From positions 682,001 through 746,000 of the forward strand of contig CBDBUY010000009.1 of assembly GCA_965212145.1 (NCBI GenBank): 64,000 nucleotides of DNA. The letters are read 5' to 3'. The notes beneath the pieces are model-generated. The model ran no database searches, was not told the origin of the DNA, and worked only from the letters and a program-made list of their open reading frames with translations. The translations under genes were made by a program, and so were the position numbers. This document shows, piece after piece, positions 9,492 to 17,757 of this stretch; positions within the stretch are counted from its first letter, which is position 1, and the number at the start of each line of letters is the position of its first letter. Origin of the DNA: JAAEPI01 sp965212145 (GTDB taxonomy: Bacteria; Bacteroidota; Bacteroidia; Cytophagales; Cyclobacteriaceae).

Positions 9492-10243
9492 TACTTTTTG
9501 TCTTTGACCATGCTCATCATGCGATTTGCAAAAACGAAATCATCTAATTCCTTCACGCCAGATTCCATGATATGCTTATTGTCACCCTCCCAAAGCTTGC
9601 GCCCCTCAAAAATGTAAATGATCCGATCTCCAATCTCGATCACAGAGTTCATGTCATGTGTCACCACGACCGTGGTTATCTTATATTCATCCGTGATTTC
9701 GTTGATGAGATTATCGATCCTGATTGAAGTCTGAGGATCTAATCCTGAATTCGGTTCATCACAGAACAAGTAATTGGGCTTGTTCACAATGGCTCTTGCA
9801 ATGCCCACTCTTTTCTTCATCCCTCCGGATATTTCGGAAGGCATTTTACGGTTGACATTTTCCAGGCCGACTCTCTCCAAACAAAAATTCACCCGCTCTA
9901 ATTTTTCCTCGCGAGTCTGTTTCGTCAGCACGTCCAATGGGAACATTACATTCTCCTCCACATTCTTGCTGTCGAATAATGCCCCTCCCTGAAACAGCAT
10001 CCCAATTTCTCTTCTGATCTCCGTTTGTAGCTGTTTGTTGCCATGGGTGAACTCACGGTCATTATAAAGCACCTCACCCGTGTCCGGAGGAATGAGACCA
10101 ACGATGCATTTGAGCAAAACGCTTTTCCCGGTTCCAGATGCCCCAATGATGAGATTGCATTTTCCTTTTTCGAATTCTCCGCCGATGTTAAACAGCACCT
10201 GCTTGTCACCAAAAGACTTAGATATGTTTTTTACCTCTATCAT
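9491..10243 (-). CDS. ABC transporter ATP-binding protein, MlaF/Mkl type
   Basis: 250 residues with all ABC ATPase motifs: Walker A GASGTGKS (about 35-42), Q-loop LFQGGALFDS, signature SGGMKKR, Walker B FCDEPNSGLD and an H-loop VTHDM. The SGGMKKRVGIARA signature and FQGGALFDS are typical of ATPases that drive MCE-type phospholipid transport. The gene overlaps the upstream permease gene by 4 bases. It is predicted to energise lipid movement between inner and outer membranes; the MlaD substrate-binding partner is not in this window. Confidence 0.88.
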   Translation of the reverse strand: MIEVKNISKSFGDKQVLFNIGGEFEKGKCNLIIGASGTGKSVLLKCIVGLIPPDTGEVLYNDREFTHGNKQLQTEIRREIGMLFQGGALFDSKNVEENVMFPLDVLTKQTREEKLERVNFCLERVGLENVNRKMPSEISGGMKKRVGIARAIVNKPNYLFCDEPNSGLDPQTSIRIDNLINEITDEYKITTVVVTHDMNSVIEIGDRIIYIFEGRKLWEGDNKHIMESGVKELDDFVFANRMMSMVKDKK

Positions 10244-10986
10244 CCAGGCGTCAGGAATTCGGCAAACATGTAAGCCAATAAATAATCAGCCACCAAAATG
10301 GCGATACAACTGCTGGTCACGGCGTTCGTCGACGATTGTCCAACTTCCAGGGCACCTCCAGTAGTGAAGAAGCCTTTAAATGCAGAGATTGTAGCTACCA
10401 GGTATCCATAAGCCACGGCTTTGATCATTGCGAAAGTCACTCCAAATTCGTTGAACTCCATTTGAATACCCGTGATGTAATCTGCTCCCGTAATGACGCC
10501 AGTTACGATTGAGGTCCAGTAACCTGAAAAAATCGAGGCAAATGCCGAAATGATCACGAGAATCGGAAACATGATCACTGATGCGATAGTCTTCGGAAGA
10601 ACCAGGTAGGAAGTTGCATTGATGCCCATGACCTCCAGCGCATCTATTTGTTCAGTAATTCTCATGGTGCCCAATTCCCCGGCAATGTTGGAGCCCACTT
10701 TCCCGGCATAAACAATGGCGATGATAGTTGGCGCCAACTCCAGTATGGTCATGTCTCGTACAACGAATGACACGATCGAGTCCGGAATCAGAGGGCTGAC
10801 GAGATTGTAGGCGGTCTGAATAGTCGTCACAGCGCCCATAAAAATTGAAACGATTAGCACAAGGAAAAGGGAGTCGTACCCGACCTTGATGCATTCGTCG
10901 AAAACCAGTTTTATGTACGTCTTGAAAGTCTCACGACGTACAAACAGGTTCTGTATAAAAATGAGATATTTTCCGAGGCTCCTCAT
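10240..10986 (-). CDS. ABC transporter permease, MlaE family
   Basis: 248 residues with about five to six transmembrane helices. It shows the conserved MlaE signatures: GxVGSNIAGELGTMRITEQIDAL in the central cytoplasmic loop and an ELAPTI..IVYAGKVG segment before it. Length equals the family norm. It is transcribed first, ahead of the ATPase gene it overlaps. It forms the membrane part of an outer-membrane lipid-asymmetry or retrograde phospholipid transporter. The divergent SDR gene starts only 65 bases away, so the two promoters are back to back. Confidence 0.87.
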   Translation of the reverse strand: MRSLGKYLIFIQNLFVRRETFKTYIKLVFDECIKVGYDSLFLVLIVSIFMGAVTTIQTAYNLVSPLIPDSIVSFVVRDMTILELAPTIIAIVYAGKVGSNIAGELGTMRITEQIDALEVMGINATSYLVLPKTIASVIMFPILVIISAFASIFSGYWTSIVTGVITGADYITGIQMEFNEFGVTFAMIKAVAYGYLVATISAFKGFFTTGGALEVGQSSTNAVTSSCIAILVADYLLAYMFAEFLTPG

Positions 10987-11050
10987 GTCTCCCGATGTGG
11001 GATGCGTAGTTTTGGGAAAATTAATAAAGATTGAAGCAACCGAAAGAATT

Positions 11051-11764
11051 ATGTCAAAATCTAATCAGCTAATCGTCATCACGGGAGGGTCAAAGGGGAT
11101 CGGACGAGCAACGATCGAGCGATTCGCAAGTGAGGGATTTGACTGCATAACCTGCTCCCGAAATCAAGAAGAGCTGGAATCCATGAAAAGTGAAGTGGAG
11201 GCTGAATTTGGCACGACTGTTTTCATTCAAAAGGCAGATTTATCTAAAAAAGAGGAGGTCATGTCTTTTATTGATTTTATCAAATCACAAAACCGGGTGA
11301 TTGGTGTTTTGGTGAACAATACGGGCATGTTTGTTCCGGCTCCCATCCATGAGGAGGAAGAAGGATTGTTGGAGAAAATGATCAACACGAACCTGTATAG
11401 TGCTTATCATATGTGCCGAGCTTTTATTCCTGAAATGAAAGCCAGGAAGTCCGGGACGATCATCAACGTCTGCTCAATCGCCAGTATCAAAGCCTATCCG
11501 ACCGGGGGATCATACTCCATTTCTAAATTTGCAATGTATGGACTCACTAAAGGTCTGAGAGAGGAAATGAAGGATCAAGGGGTGAGGGTTGTGGCGATAC
11601 TGCCGGGTGCAACTCAAACGTCTAGTTGGGACGGGGTGGAAGTAGAGCCGGGAAGATTGATGAAGGCCTCAGATATCGCCGAACTTATTTGGACCTCTTA
11701 TTCGTTAAGTGAGTTGTCCGTAGTAGAGGACATTGTCGTAAGACCACAACTTGGAGATATTTAG
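11051..11764 (+). CDS. short-chain dehydrogenase/reductase
   Basis: 237 residues from ATG 11051; the frame is open upstream to 10886, but that part overlaps the mlaE gene antisense. The N-terminal Rossmann motif TGGSKGIGR sits at about 12-20, an NNTG (usual NNAG) segment follows near 90, and the catalytic Ser...YSISK triad is around 140-157. The final motif LPGATQT is the usual PG region. It is a classical NAD(P)-dependent SDR of unknown substrate. The toxin-antitoxin pair follows 12 bases downstream in the same direction. Confidence 0.85.
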   Translation: MSKSNQLIVITGGSKGIGRATIERFASEGFDCITCSRNQEELESMKSEVEAEFGTTVFIQKADLSKKEEVMSFIDFIKSQNRVIGVLVNNTGMFVPAPIHEEEEGLLEKMINTNLYSAYHMCRAFIPEMKARKSGTIINVCSIASIKAYPTGGSYSISKFAMYGLTKGLREEMKDQGVRVVAILPGATQTSSWDGVEVEPGRLMKASDIAELIWTSYSLSELSVVEDIVVRPQLGDI

Positions 11765-11776
11765 ATAAATTTAGCT

Positions 11777-11992
11777 ATGGATTTGGTCAAAAAAAGGAAG
11801 CGGATAATTGATTTGGTTTCAAATGCAAGCGCTGAAACTCTGGAATTGCTTGAGGAAATTATGTCTCCTTCATCCGAGTGGTGGAATGAATTAAGTGATC
11901 GTCAAAAGGAAATGATCAAAGAAGGACAAGAGGATATTGATAATGGCAGAGTCATTTCACAAGATGAGATGAAGCGCAGGCATGGATTATAA
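11777..11992 (+). CDS. antitoxin component of a type II toxin-antitoxin pair
   Basis: 71 residues, helical and charged, ending QDEMKRRHGL. No DNA-binding domain is obvious, but the size, acidic/basic helical composition and an 11-base overlap with a ParE/RelE-like toxin gene identify it as the cognate antitoxin. Short proteins with an ...EI.EG..DI..GR.IS..E... C-terminus are common RelE/ParE partners in Bacteroidota. The pair probably autoregulates, though no operator could be recognised in the 12 bases between it and the SDR gene. Confidence 0.7.
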   Translation: MDLVKKRKRIIDLVSNASAETLELLEEIMSPSSEWWNELSDRQKEMIKEGQEDIDNGRVISQDEMKRRHGL

Positions 11993-12278
11993 AGTAGTTT
12001 GGTCAGAATCTGCGGCAGACGATTTTGAAAAAATATCAGAATACTTGAAAGCAAATTGGGGTGAAGGGACTAAAGAAAGATTCAAAGCCAAACTAGTAGC
12101 TCGATTGAATTTACTTTCAACATATCCCGAACTTCATCCTCCAAGTTCAATTGATCCACGATATAGGCGATCAGTTTTGACAAGGCAGGTTTCAATTATT
12201 TATTCCGTTGGTGAGAGCACCATTTATATAGTTAGGTTGTTCGATAATAGACAAGATCCAGAATCATTTAAACCATGA
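11982..12278 (+). CDS. ParE/RelE superfamily toxin
   Basis: 98 residues. The N-terminus YKVVWSESAADDFEKISEYL is the typical ParE/RelE start (strand, then an A..D...I..YL helix). The core RYRRSVLTRQVSIIYSV and the C-terminal IYIVRLFDNRQDP strand and loop are also characteristic. Family members inhibit growth by cleaving ribosome-bound mRNA or poisoning gyrase; which applies here cannot be told. The stop codon overlaps the ispG start (ATGA), placing an essential gene directly under toxin translation. Confidence 0.8.
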   Translation: MDYKVVWSESAADDFEKISEYLKANWGEGTKERFKAKLVARLNLLSTYPELHPPSSIDPRYRRSVLTRQVSIIYSVGESTIYIVRLFDNRQDPESFKP

Positions 12279-14170
12279 CCTACCAGCGCCGAAAGACCCA
12301 TGAAGTAAAAATTGGGAACACTCCACTCGGAGGCGACCAGCCAATCCGTGTCCAATCCATGACAACCATTGATACGATGGATACGGAAGGCTCTGTAGCT
12401 CAATCACTTCGCATGGTCGAATCAGGATGCGAGTATGTGAGGATTACCGCGCCGAGTATCAAGGAGGCAAAGAACTTAGAAAACATTAGAAATGAATTGC
12501 GGGCTCGTGGTTGCGAAGTACCATTGGTGGCTGACATTCATTTCACCCCGAACGCTGCAGAACTGGCTGCCAAAATCGTAGAGAAAGTCCGTGTGAATCC
12601 AGGCAACTACGCCGATAAAAAGAAATTCGAGGAGATCGAGTACACGGACGAGGCATACGCCGCAGAGCTTGATCGAATCAAGGAAAAATTTGCTCCGCTC
12701 GTGGAGATCTGTAAAGAGCATGGAACGGCGATGAGGATTGGGACCAATCACGGCTCACTCTCTGACAGGATCATGTCACGTTACGGGGATACGCCCCTCG
12801 GCATGGTGGAGTCAGCGCTGGAGTTCATCAGGATTTGTGAGGACATGGACTACTACGATATTGTCGTCTCCATGAAATCTTCTAATCCCCAAGTGATGGT
12901 TCAGGCTTATCGATTGCTTGTGCAAAAATTGGATGAAGAGGGATTAAAATCTTACCCTTTGCATCTCGGCGTGACCGAAGCTGGGGAAGCTGAAGATGGG
13001 CGAATAAAATCAGCCGTTGGAATAGGAACATTACTGGAGGAAGGTCTTGGGGATACCATTCGGGTGTCTTTGACGGAGGAACCTGAGGTGGAGGCACCAG
13101 TGGGCAGAATCATGGTAGATAGGCTTCAGCACCGAGAAGACTCTTTCCAAATGCCGGAAGTGGATCACAATCCGATTGATCCTTTTGTTTACACCAGAAG
13201 AAAAACGATCGAGGTAGCCAATTTCGGTGGAGAGAACGTGCCGAGAGTTATTGCGGATTTCTCCAAAATTCGTGTTCAGGAAAAGAAAGAACTGAAAGAG
13301 ATTGGGCATTCCTATTTGCCGGAATTGGACAAGTGGGGCATGAATGACATGGGTGCGGATTACATCTATTCTGGAAAACATCCCGCTCCATTCATGCTAC
13401 CAAATGGACTCAAAGAAATCTTGGATCACGACGCTTGGCGAAAGCAATATGATCAGGAATCTAGGTACCCAATTTTGAGTGCATCAGCATTGGAGTCAAA
13501 GCCGGAATTGCACCCAGAGTTGAACTTCGTGAAGATGCATATCACGGATATGGACCTCATTCCACAGCTGAAGGGCCATGGCAATCTGGTGATTGTACTC
13601 ACAACGCATAGCCCAAATGCATTGCTAACCCTTCGACGGTTCTTCATTGAACTCATGAATCAGGGAATTGATCTTCCTGTCATTATTAAAAGATCATACC
13701 CGAATGCAGACGATGAAAAACTCATGATCTATGCGGCAACAGACATGGGTGGGTTACTAATAGATGGGTTGGGGGATGGAGTGATGTTGAGTACCAAAAA
13801 GCTTGGGCAGGTTCGGTTTCATAACGAAACGCTATTCGGGATTCTTCAGGCCGCCAGAACCAGAATCACTAAAACCGAGTACATCTCTTGTCCTTCATGT
13901 GGACGTACACTGTTTGACTTACAGGAAACGACCGCAATGATCCGCAAGAGAACTGATCATCTGAAGGGGATTAAGATTGGCATCATGGGCTGTATCGTAA
14001 ATGGACCCGGGGAGATGGCAGATGCTGACTATGGTTACGTTGGATCAGGTAAAGGAAAAATCACACTCTATAAAGGTAAGGAGGTCATGAAACGTGGAGT
14101 TCCATCAGAAAAAGCGTTGGATGATTTGATTGAACTTATCCGTGAGGATGGGAGATGGGTGGAGGCTTGA
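12275..14170 (+). CDS. ispG: 4-hydroxy-3-methylbut-2-enyl diphosphate synthase, long form
   Basis: 631 residues. This is the [4Fe-4S] enzyme of the MEP isoprenoid pathway that converts MEcPP to HMBPP. The N-terminal TIM barrel begins with VQSMTTIDTMDTEGSVAQ. The C-terminal cluster domain has SCPSCGRTLFDLQ and GCIVNGPGEMADADYGYVG with the ligand cysteines and Glu. The extra ~250-residue insert between them marks the long form found in Bacteroidota, Chlamydiae and plants. The start overlaps the toxin stop by 4 bases. Confidence 0.95.
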   Translation: MTYQRRKTHEVKIGNTPLGGDQPIRVQSMTTIDTMDTEGSVAQSLRMVESGCEYVRITAPSIKEAKNLENIRNELRARGCEVPLVADIHFTPNAAELAAKIVEKVRVNPGNYADKKKFEEIEYTDEAYAAELDRIKEKFAPLVEICKEHGTAMRIGTNHGSLSDRIMSRYGDTPLGMVESALEFIRICEDMDYYDIVVSMKSSNPQVMVQAYRLLVQKLDEEGLKSYPLHLGVTEAGEAEDGRIKSAVGIGTLLEEGLGDTIRVSLTEEPEVEAPVGRIMVDRLQHREDSFQMPEVDHNPIDPFVYTRRKTIEVANFGGENVPRVIADFSKIRVQEKKELKEIGHSYLPELDKWGMNDMGADYIYSGKHPAPFMLPNGLKEILDHDAWRKQYDQESRYPILSASALESKPELHPELNFVKMHITDMDLIPQLKGHGNLVIVLTTHSPNALLTLRRFFIELMNQGIDLPVIIKRSYPNADDEKLMIYAATDMGGLLIDGLGDGVMLSTKKLGQVRFHNETLFGILQAARTRITKTEYISCPSCGRTLFDLQETTAMIRKRTDHLKGIKIGIMGCIVNGPGEMADADYGYVGSGKGKITLYKGKEVMKRGVPSEKALDDLIELIREDGRWVEA

Positions 14171-14171
14171 T

Positions 14172-14543
14172 TTACAGTTTTTGAGCAGATCTCCATTCCC
14201 ACCTAGCGAGTAACACCACTATCAAAATCTCTCCAATAAAATAAGTCAATCCCAGTGCGGTAAGTTGGCCGAAATGAAAAATCACCAGAATCAGAGAGAG
14301 CATGACGTATAGGAGATTGGCAATGGCAATGATCCTTAGGTGAACGGTTTTTTTGAAAGGAGTGAAAAGGAATACAAGATCGTAGGCGAAGAATAGAACC
14401 GGGATGAACGCCAATAAATAGAGAGAGTTTACTGGCATACCGGTGTAGTCCTGAAATTTGACCAAGACGAATCCTAGCATCACTGCCGAGATTATCGCGC
14501 CGATTCCATCAATCATGAAAAATGTTCTCAGGGTAATTTTCAA
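14172..14543 (-). CDS. small four-helix membrane protein
   Basis: 123 residues with four predicted transmembrane helices and few charged loops. The first codon is TTG at 14543; an ATG at residue 10 (14516) is an alternative start. It converges with ispG (1 base between the stops). I do not recognise the family. Bacteroidota genomes often hold such four-helix proteins of about 120 residues with unknown roles. Confidence 0.6.
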   Translation of the reverse strand: MKITLRTFFMIDGIGAIISAVMLGFVLVKFQDYTGMPVNSLYLLAFIPVLFFAYDLVFLFTPFKKTVHLRIIAIANLLYVMLSLILVIFHFGQLTALGLTYFIGEILIVVLLARWEWRSAQKL

Positions 14544-14690
14544 GGTTTTAGTACTTGGTCCTGTGCTTTGAAATTAACCATTCAATGTCATAAATCTGTA
14601 TGAGCGTAGAATGTAATGACTCTTGCAGGAATTCGAAGTTGAACATCTTTTCCTTTGTACCCAGATAAGGAATAAATACAACCCAGAGCT
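14544..14690. other. intergenic stretch, no feature seen
   Basis: AT-rich spacer between the minus-strand membrane protein and a short plus-strand ORF. It presumably holds both promoters. A TTCCTTTG box near 14650 is one base off the TAnnTTTG -7 consensus, but no convincing -33 TTG lies at the right distance. Confidence 0.4.
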
Positions 14691-14843
14691 ATGACATTTA
14701 CAAGAATTTTTTTTCCGGCCTTCGACGAGCGAGTTAAACTTTCAAGATCTAAAGGAAGTGACGATTGGATGGTTCAGAAAGGTGCAAAAATTTTGTACAT
14801 GGGTTCTAAGGATAAGTGCAAAGCATACCTAAGCAATCACTAA
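14691..14843 (+). CDS. short uncharacterised protein (50 aa)
   Basis: A 50-codon ORF with ATG start and TAA stop (14841-14843) in an otherwise empty 400-base gap. The translation starts MTFTRIFFPAF and ends KILYMGSKDKCKAYLSNH. The second half reads like a small beta-strand plus helix (ILY.GSK.KC.AYL), a pattern that recurs in small Bacteroidota proteins. No signal or membrane segment is seen. No function can be given, and the ORF could be fortuitous. Confidence 0.45.
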   Translation: MTFTRIFFPAFDERVKLSRSKGSDDWMVQKGAKILYMGSKDKCKAYLSNH

Positions 14844-14944
14844 TTTCTAAATTTTCTCTTTTTTAAGGTAATTTCTGCGGCGGTTGGGAACTAATCTCAG
14901 ATAGTTTTACTTAGCGCCTTTGTAATCTCAACACAACCGACCTT

Positions 14945-15841
14945 ATGGATTTCAGTTTCTCCGATGCGTTCAATAATGTACTCGACAAAGTAGAAAAGTG
15001 GTTCGAGACATTGACCTCCATGCTGCCAAACATTGTGGTGGCTATCCTGGTGCTCGTCCTGTTTTACTTCCTGGCCAAATTTGCCAGAAGCATAGCTACC
15101 AAAGGGATCGCTAGATTAACAAAGAGGTCAGCGCTCAGCAATCTGGTTTCAACGTCCGTTTATATAGTCATCATTCTCTCGGGACTTATGATAGCCCTCG
15201 GGATTCTGGATTTGGACAAGACCGTGAGCTCGATTTTGGCAGGGGCAGGGATTATAGGTTTGGCGCTTGGTTTTGCTTTTCAGGACATTGCGGCCAATTA
15301 CATGTCCGGTATAATCATGGCTGTCTCCAAGCCAATTTTGGTTGACGATATTATCGAAACGAACGGGCACATGGGAACGGTTGAGAAAATCAACCTGAGG
15401 ACAACTGTCGTAAGAACATTTCAGGGGCTTCATGTGATCATCCCCAACAGGGAGGTGTTCCAAAATGTGGTCACGAACTACACGAAGACAAGTGACCGCC
15501 GAGTGGATCTGGAGTGTGGTGTATCCTATGGGGATGATCTGGAAAAGGTAAGAGATGTGGCAGAGGCCACTATCAAGAAGTTGCCATTCCTGCTGGCGAA
15601 CAAAGGAGTAGACCTTTTCTTCACTTCATTCGGAGACAGTTCTATCAACTTTTCCATTCGGTTTTGGATCGAGTATCCAAATCAGATGGCGTTTATGAAA
15701 GCCCGCAGTGAGTCAATTATCGCCATCAAAAAAGCCTTTGACGAAAATGATATTTCAATCCCTTATCCAATCCGAACGTTAGACTTTGGTATCAAGGGCG
15801 GAGAGAAGCTTTCAGAAATGAAAGTGTTGAATAAGGATTGA
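14945..15841 (+). CDS. small-conductance mechanosensitive channel (MscS family)
   Basis: 298 residues. Three transmembrane helices (about 25-48, 70-90 and 95-120). TM3 has the small-residue pattern AGAGIIGLALGFAFQDIAANYMSG, matching the pore-lining Gly/Ala packing of MscS, and the PFI-like PILVDDI entry to the beta domain follows. The length matches the minimal MscS architecture. It releases solutes during hypo-osmotic shock and sits alone as a single-gene unit. Confidence 0.9.
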   Translation: MDFSFSDAFNNVLDKVEKWFETLTSMLPNIVVAILVLVLFYFLAKFARSIATKGIARLTKRSALSNLVSTSVYIVIILSGLMIALGILDLDKTVSSILAGAGIIGLALGFAFQDIAANYMSGIIMAVSKPILVDDIIETNGHMGTVEKINLRTTVVRTFQGLHVIIPNREVFQNVVTNYTKTSDRRVDLECGVSYGDDLEKVRDVAEATIKKLPFLLANKGVDLFFTSFGDSSINFSIRFWIEYPNQMAFMKARSESIIAIKKAFDENDISIPYPIRTLDFGIKGGEKLSEMKVLNKD

Positions 15842-15874
15842 AGCATCCATCATATTTCCAGTTCGGCTTTTAAA

Positions 15875-16131
15875 TCATTGAACTGACAAATCCAGTCGGA
15901 AAATGGCTTGCTTGCCTTTGATGACTTTTTTACCTCGCTTGATCACACCATCCTCCGCAGCAAATGTTTGAACTGCTTTGGCTATTCCCTCTTTCTGTGC
16001 AAGGGAGTCAAATTGGCATTCTGCTGCAATTATTTCCTGCTTCCAGACTCCTTATGTTTAGCTTCTTGCGGTGCTTCACAAGCGAATGATAACAAAAGAC
16101 ACCCAATGCAGGCATGTTTTAGCTTATTCAC
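15875..16131 (-). pseudogene. frameshifted, truncated SnoaL/DUF4440-like lipoprotein
   Basis: Read on the minus strand from a GTG at 16131, frame one gives a lipoprotein-like start (LKHACIGCLLLSFACEAP) and stops at a TAA after about 33 codons. Shifting by one base, the sequence continues as WKQEIIAAECQF, AQKEGIAKAVQTFAAEDGV and IKRGKKVIKGKQAI up to a TGA at 15875-15877. That order (EI...E..F...A...G...A...FAAEDGV...RG...I.GK.AI) is the start of DUF4440/SnoaL-like NTF2-fold lipoproteins. The remaining ~80 residues of the fold are missing, so the gene appears both frameshifted and 3'-truncated. Confidence 0.55.
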
Positions 16132-16231
16132 CTATTAAAGGTACTGGAATTTGGGCCAAAATAAGAATTCAGATACCGCTACGATACGGTGTGAATCTTA
16201 ACTCGTTCTGGGCACACCCGACTTTTCGCTA

Positions 16232-17251
16232 CTAATCGTCATCCTGGTTGACTGCATCGCTTATTACCTCGTTTATGTCATGGATCACTTTGTCTAGATC
16301 CAGGCAAGATTGTCTAAGAACACCAAGAAGTTCTTTGGTTTGGGCCGGAGATTTGGAGTCGTTTAATAACTCGATAACGCCCATCAACGTGGTGAGTGGT
16401 GCTCGAAGCTCGTGTGAATTTTTAAACGCGTACAACTGGAACCTGATCGCCTGGTCCATTAATTTCTTCGTTCGATTGTTTGCAACCGATTCCAATTTTT
16501 CGTTCATGAGTCGTATCTCGTAGTTAGCCAGTTCCAATTCCTTAGATTGGCTTTCTATTTCTGCATTTTTATCAATCAACTGGTGGTTCTTGTTTTTCAA
16601 ACTTTGGATAAGTTTGAGGTTCTGGTCTTCATACTGTTCATTGGTTCGCTTAAAGAATATGGTTGCCAGCAGCAGAAGGATATAGCCGCCAAGGGTCACT
16701 ACATTGAACGTTGGATACATCATGGAGTCAAACCCCACCTGGTAATATCCCACCTGTAGGGCATGATGAATGGGGTCAAAGAAGAAAAGTGGTATAAAAC
16801 TTCCCATGAGCGCCAGAGCTAACAACCTCTTTTCTTTAAAACTGAAAACCAACACTGGTATCACCGCAGTGGCAATGATGAAGAATCTCGGCATAAAATA
16901 CATCGCTTCTTCTATAGCAAACGGATCCGAAAGTTTGAGTTGTACGGAGGTGATAAACGGATAAAAAGAAATCATCCAACTAAGGAATATTCTGCTTATG
17001 GAAAAAAGCCTAAGCTTGTTGAGGGTGAAAAGCAACAGCATGATTACCGCGTTCCCAATCAGAAGGGACTTATTGAATGTAGTCCAGCCGAGTTGGTAGT
17101 GGTTATAGATAAAAAGCCCCAGTAAGAGGACGAAAATGAAGAATGTGAGTCGGTTAGTGAAACCGATAATTCTTCTGATATCAGGGTTGGTGGACTCACT
17201 TAAACCGATATTAGAGATACTCCGCCATTGATTTCTAAAAAAATTATGCAT
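16232..17251 (-). CDS. membrane protein ending in an isolated HisKA dimerisation domain
   Basis: 339 residues from ATG 17251 (a GTG just before it is an alternative). About six transmembrane helices (30-200) are followed by a coiled coil (about 205-260) and an H-box-like segment, NSHELRAPLTTLMGVIELL, near 277-295. The protein then ends about 40 residues later in an acidic tail. No N, D, F or G box of a HATPase domain follows, and the next bases are intergenic. It therefore looks like a histidine kinase lacking its catalytic domain. It may act as a phosphoacceptor or dimerisation partner of another kinase. Confidence 0.7.
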   Translation of the reverse strand: MHNFFRNQWRSISNIGLSESTNPDIRRIIGFTNRLTFFIFVLLLGLFIYNHYQLGWTTFNKSLLIGNAVIMLLLFTLNKLRLFSISRIFLSWMISFYPFITSVQLKLSDPFAIEEAMYFMPRFFIIATAVIPVLVFSFKEKRLLALALMGSFIPLFFFDPIHHALQVGYYQVGFDSMMYPTFNVVTLGGYILLLLATIFFKRTNEQYEDQNLKLIQSLKNKNHQLIDKNAEIESQSKELELANYEIRLMNEKLESVANNRTKKLMDQAIRFQLYAFKNSHELRAPLTTLMGVIELLNDSKSPAQTKELLGVLRQSCLDLDKVIHDINEVISDAVNQDDD

Positions 17252-17558
17252 CACTTGAATCTAGAATCTCGATTTCCGTTTGCGGTATCAATCAATCAAT
17301 GTAGTTATTTTTTGATTCAAGACATGGTCAACGGACAGGATAGTCGATCTAAATTAGCCAATATGTTGATTATTTGACATTGCACAAACAGGCTTGATTC
17401 TTAGTGTTCGTTGGTTCCTGAGCAATCTTGAAGCACTTCCTACCAACCTGTTAGCGTCAAGGATTAGAAGGGTCAGACCCACAACCAAAAAAAGGCCTTG
17501 AGATATCATCTTTGTTACGGCTGATGAATTCTTTTTGTTATCGATTAATTCAAACAAG
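17252..17558. other. intergenic stretch with one doubtful small ORF
   Basis: About 300 bases between the kinase-like gene and the ywbE-like gene. A minus-strand TTG-initiated ORF (17354-17557, 67 codons) contains one hydrophobic segment, but its arginine-rich tail and non-ATG start give it little support. The rest is AT-rich and probably carries the promoter of the membrane protein. No tRNA or clear terminator was found. Confidence 0.4.
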
Positions 17559-17756
17559 CTATTTCACTCTGCCCACTATACCATCCTCCAGCATCACCTT
17601 GTTCCCATGGGGATGGGCGGGGGACTTGGTGAGAATCCGTTTGACAATTCCCACTGTCAATTTGCCGATTCGCTGATGATGTTTCTGAAAAATGCTAACC
17701 TCCGAGCCGATTTTGATAGTTTCACGTTTGGAACCATCTCTCTTGATCAAGAGCAC
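17559..17756 (-). CDS. YwbE family protein, copy 1
   Basis: 65 residues with a GTG start immediately after the stop of the upstream methyltransferase gene; in-frame codons further upstream would overlap that gene. The core has all YwbE (DUF2196) marks: IKIGSEVSI, QRIGKLTVGIVKRILT, KSPAHPHGNKV and LEDGIVGRVK. The fold is a small beta-barrel of unknown function. A close paralogue lies at 22183-22383, with a 30-base identical stretch around the GIVKRILTKSP codons. It is cotranscribed with the CFA-like gene. Confidence 0.8.
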   Translation of the reverse strand: MLLIKRDGSKRETIKIGSEVSIFQKHHQRIGKLTVGIVKRILTKSPAHPHGNKVMLEDGIVGRVK

Positions 17757-17757
17757 A

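Noticed and set aside
15908..16138. 76-codon plus-strand ORF after the MscS gene
   Set aside because: Cys/Leu-rich shadow of the minus-strand pseudogene, which has far better protein character.
17354..17557. 67-codon minus-strand ORF after ywbE copy 1
   Set aside because: TTG start, one hydrophobic stretch and a basic tail, but no recognisable family and no support from context; kept only as a remark on the gap.
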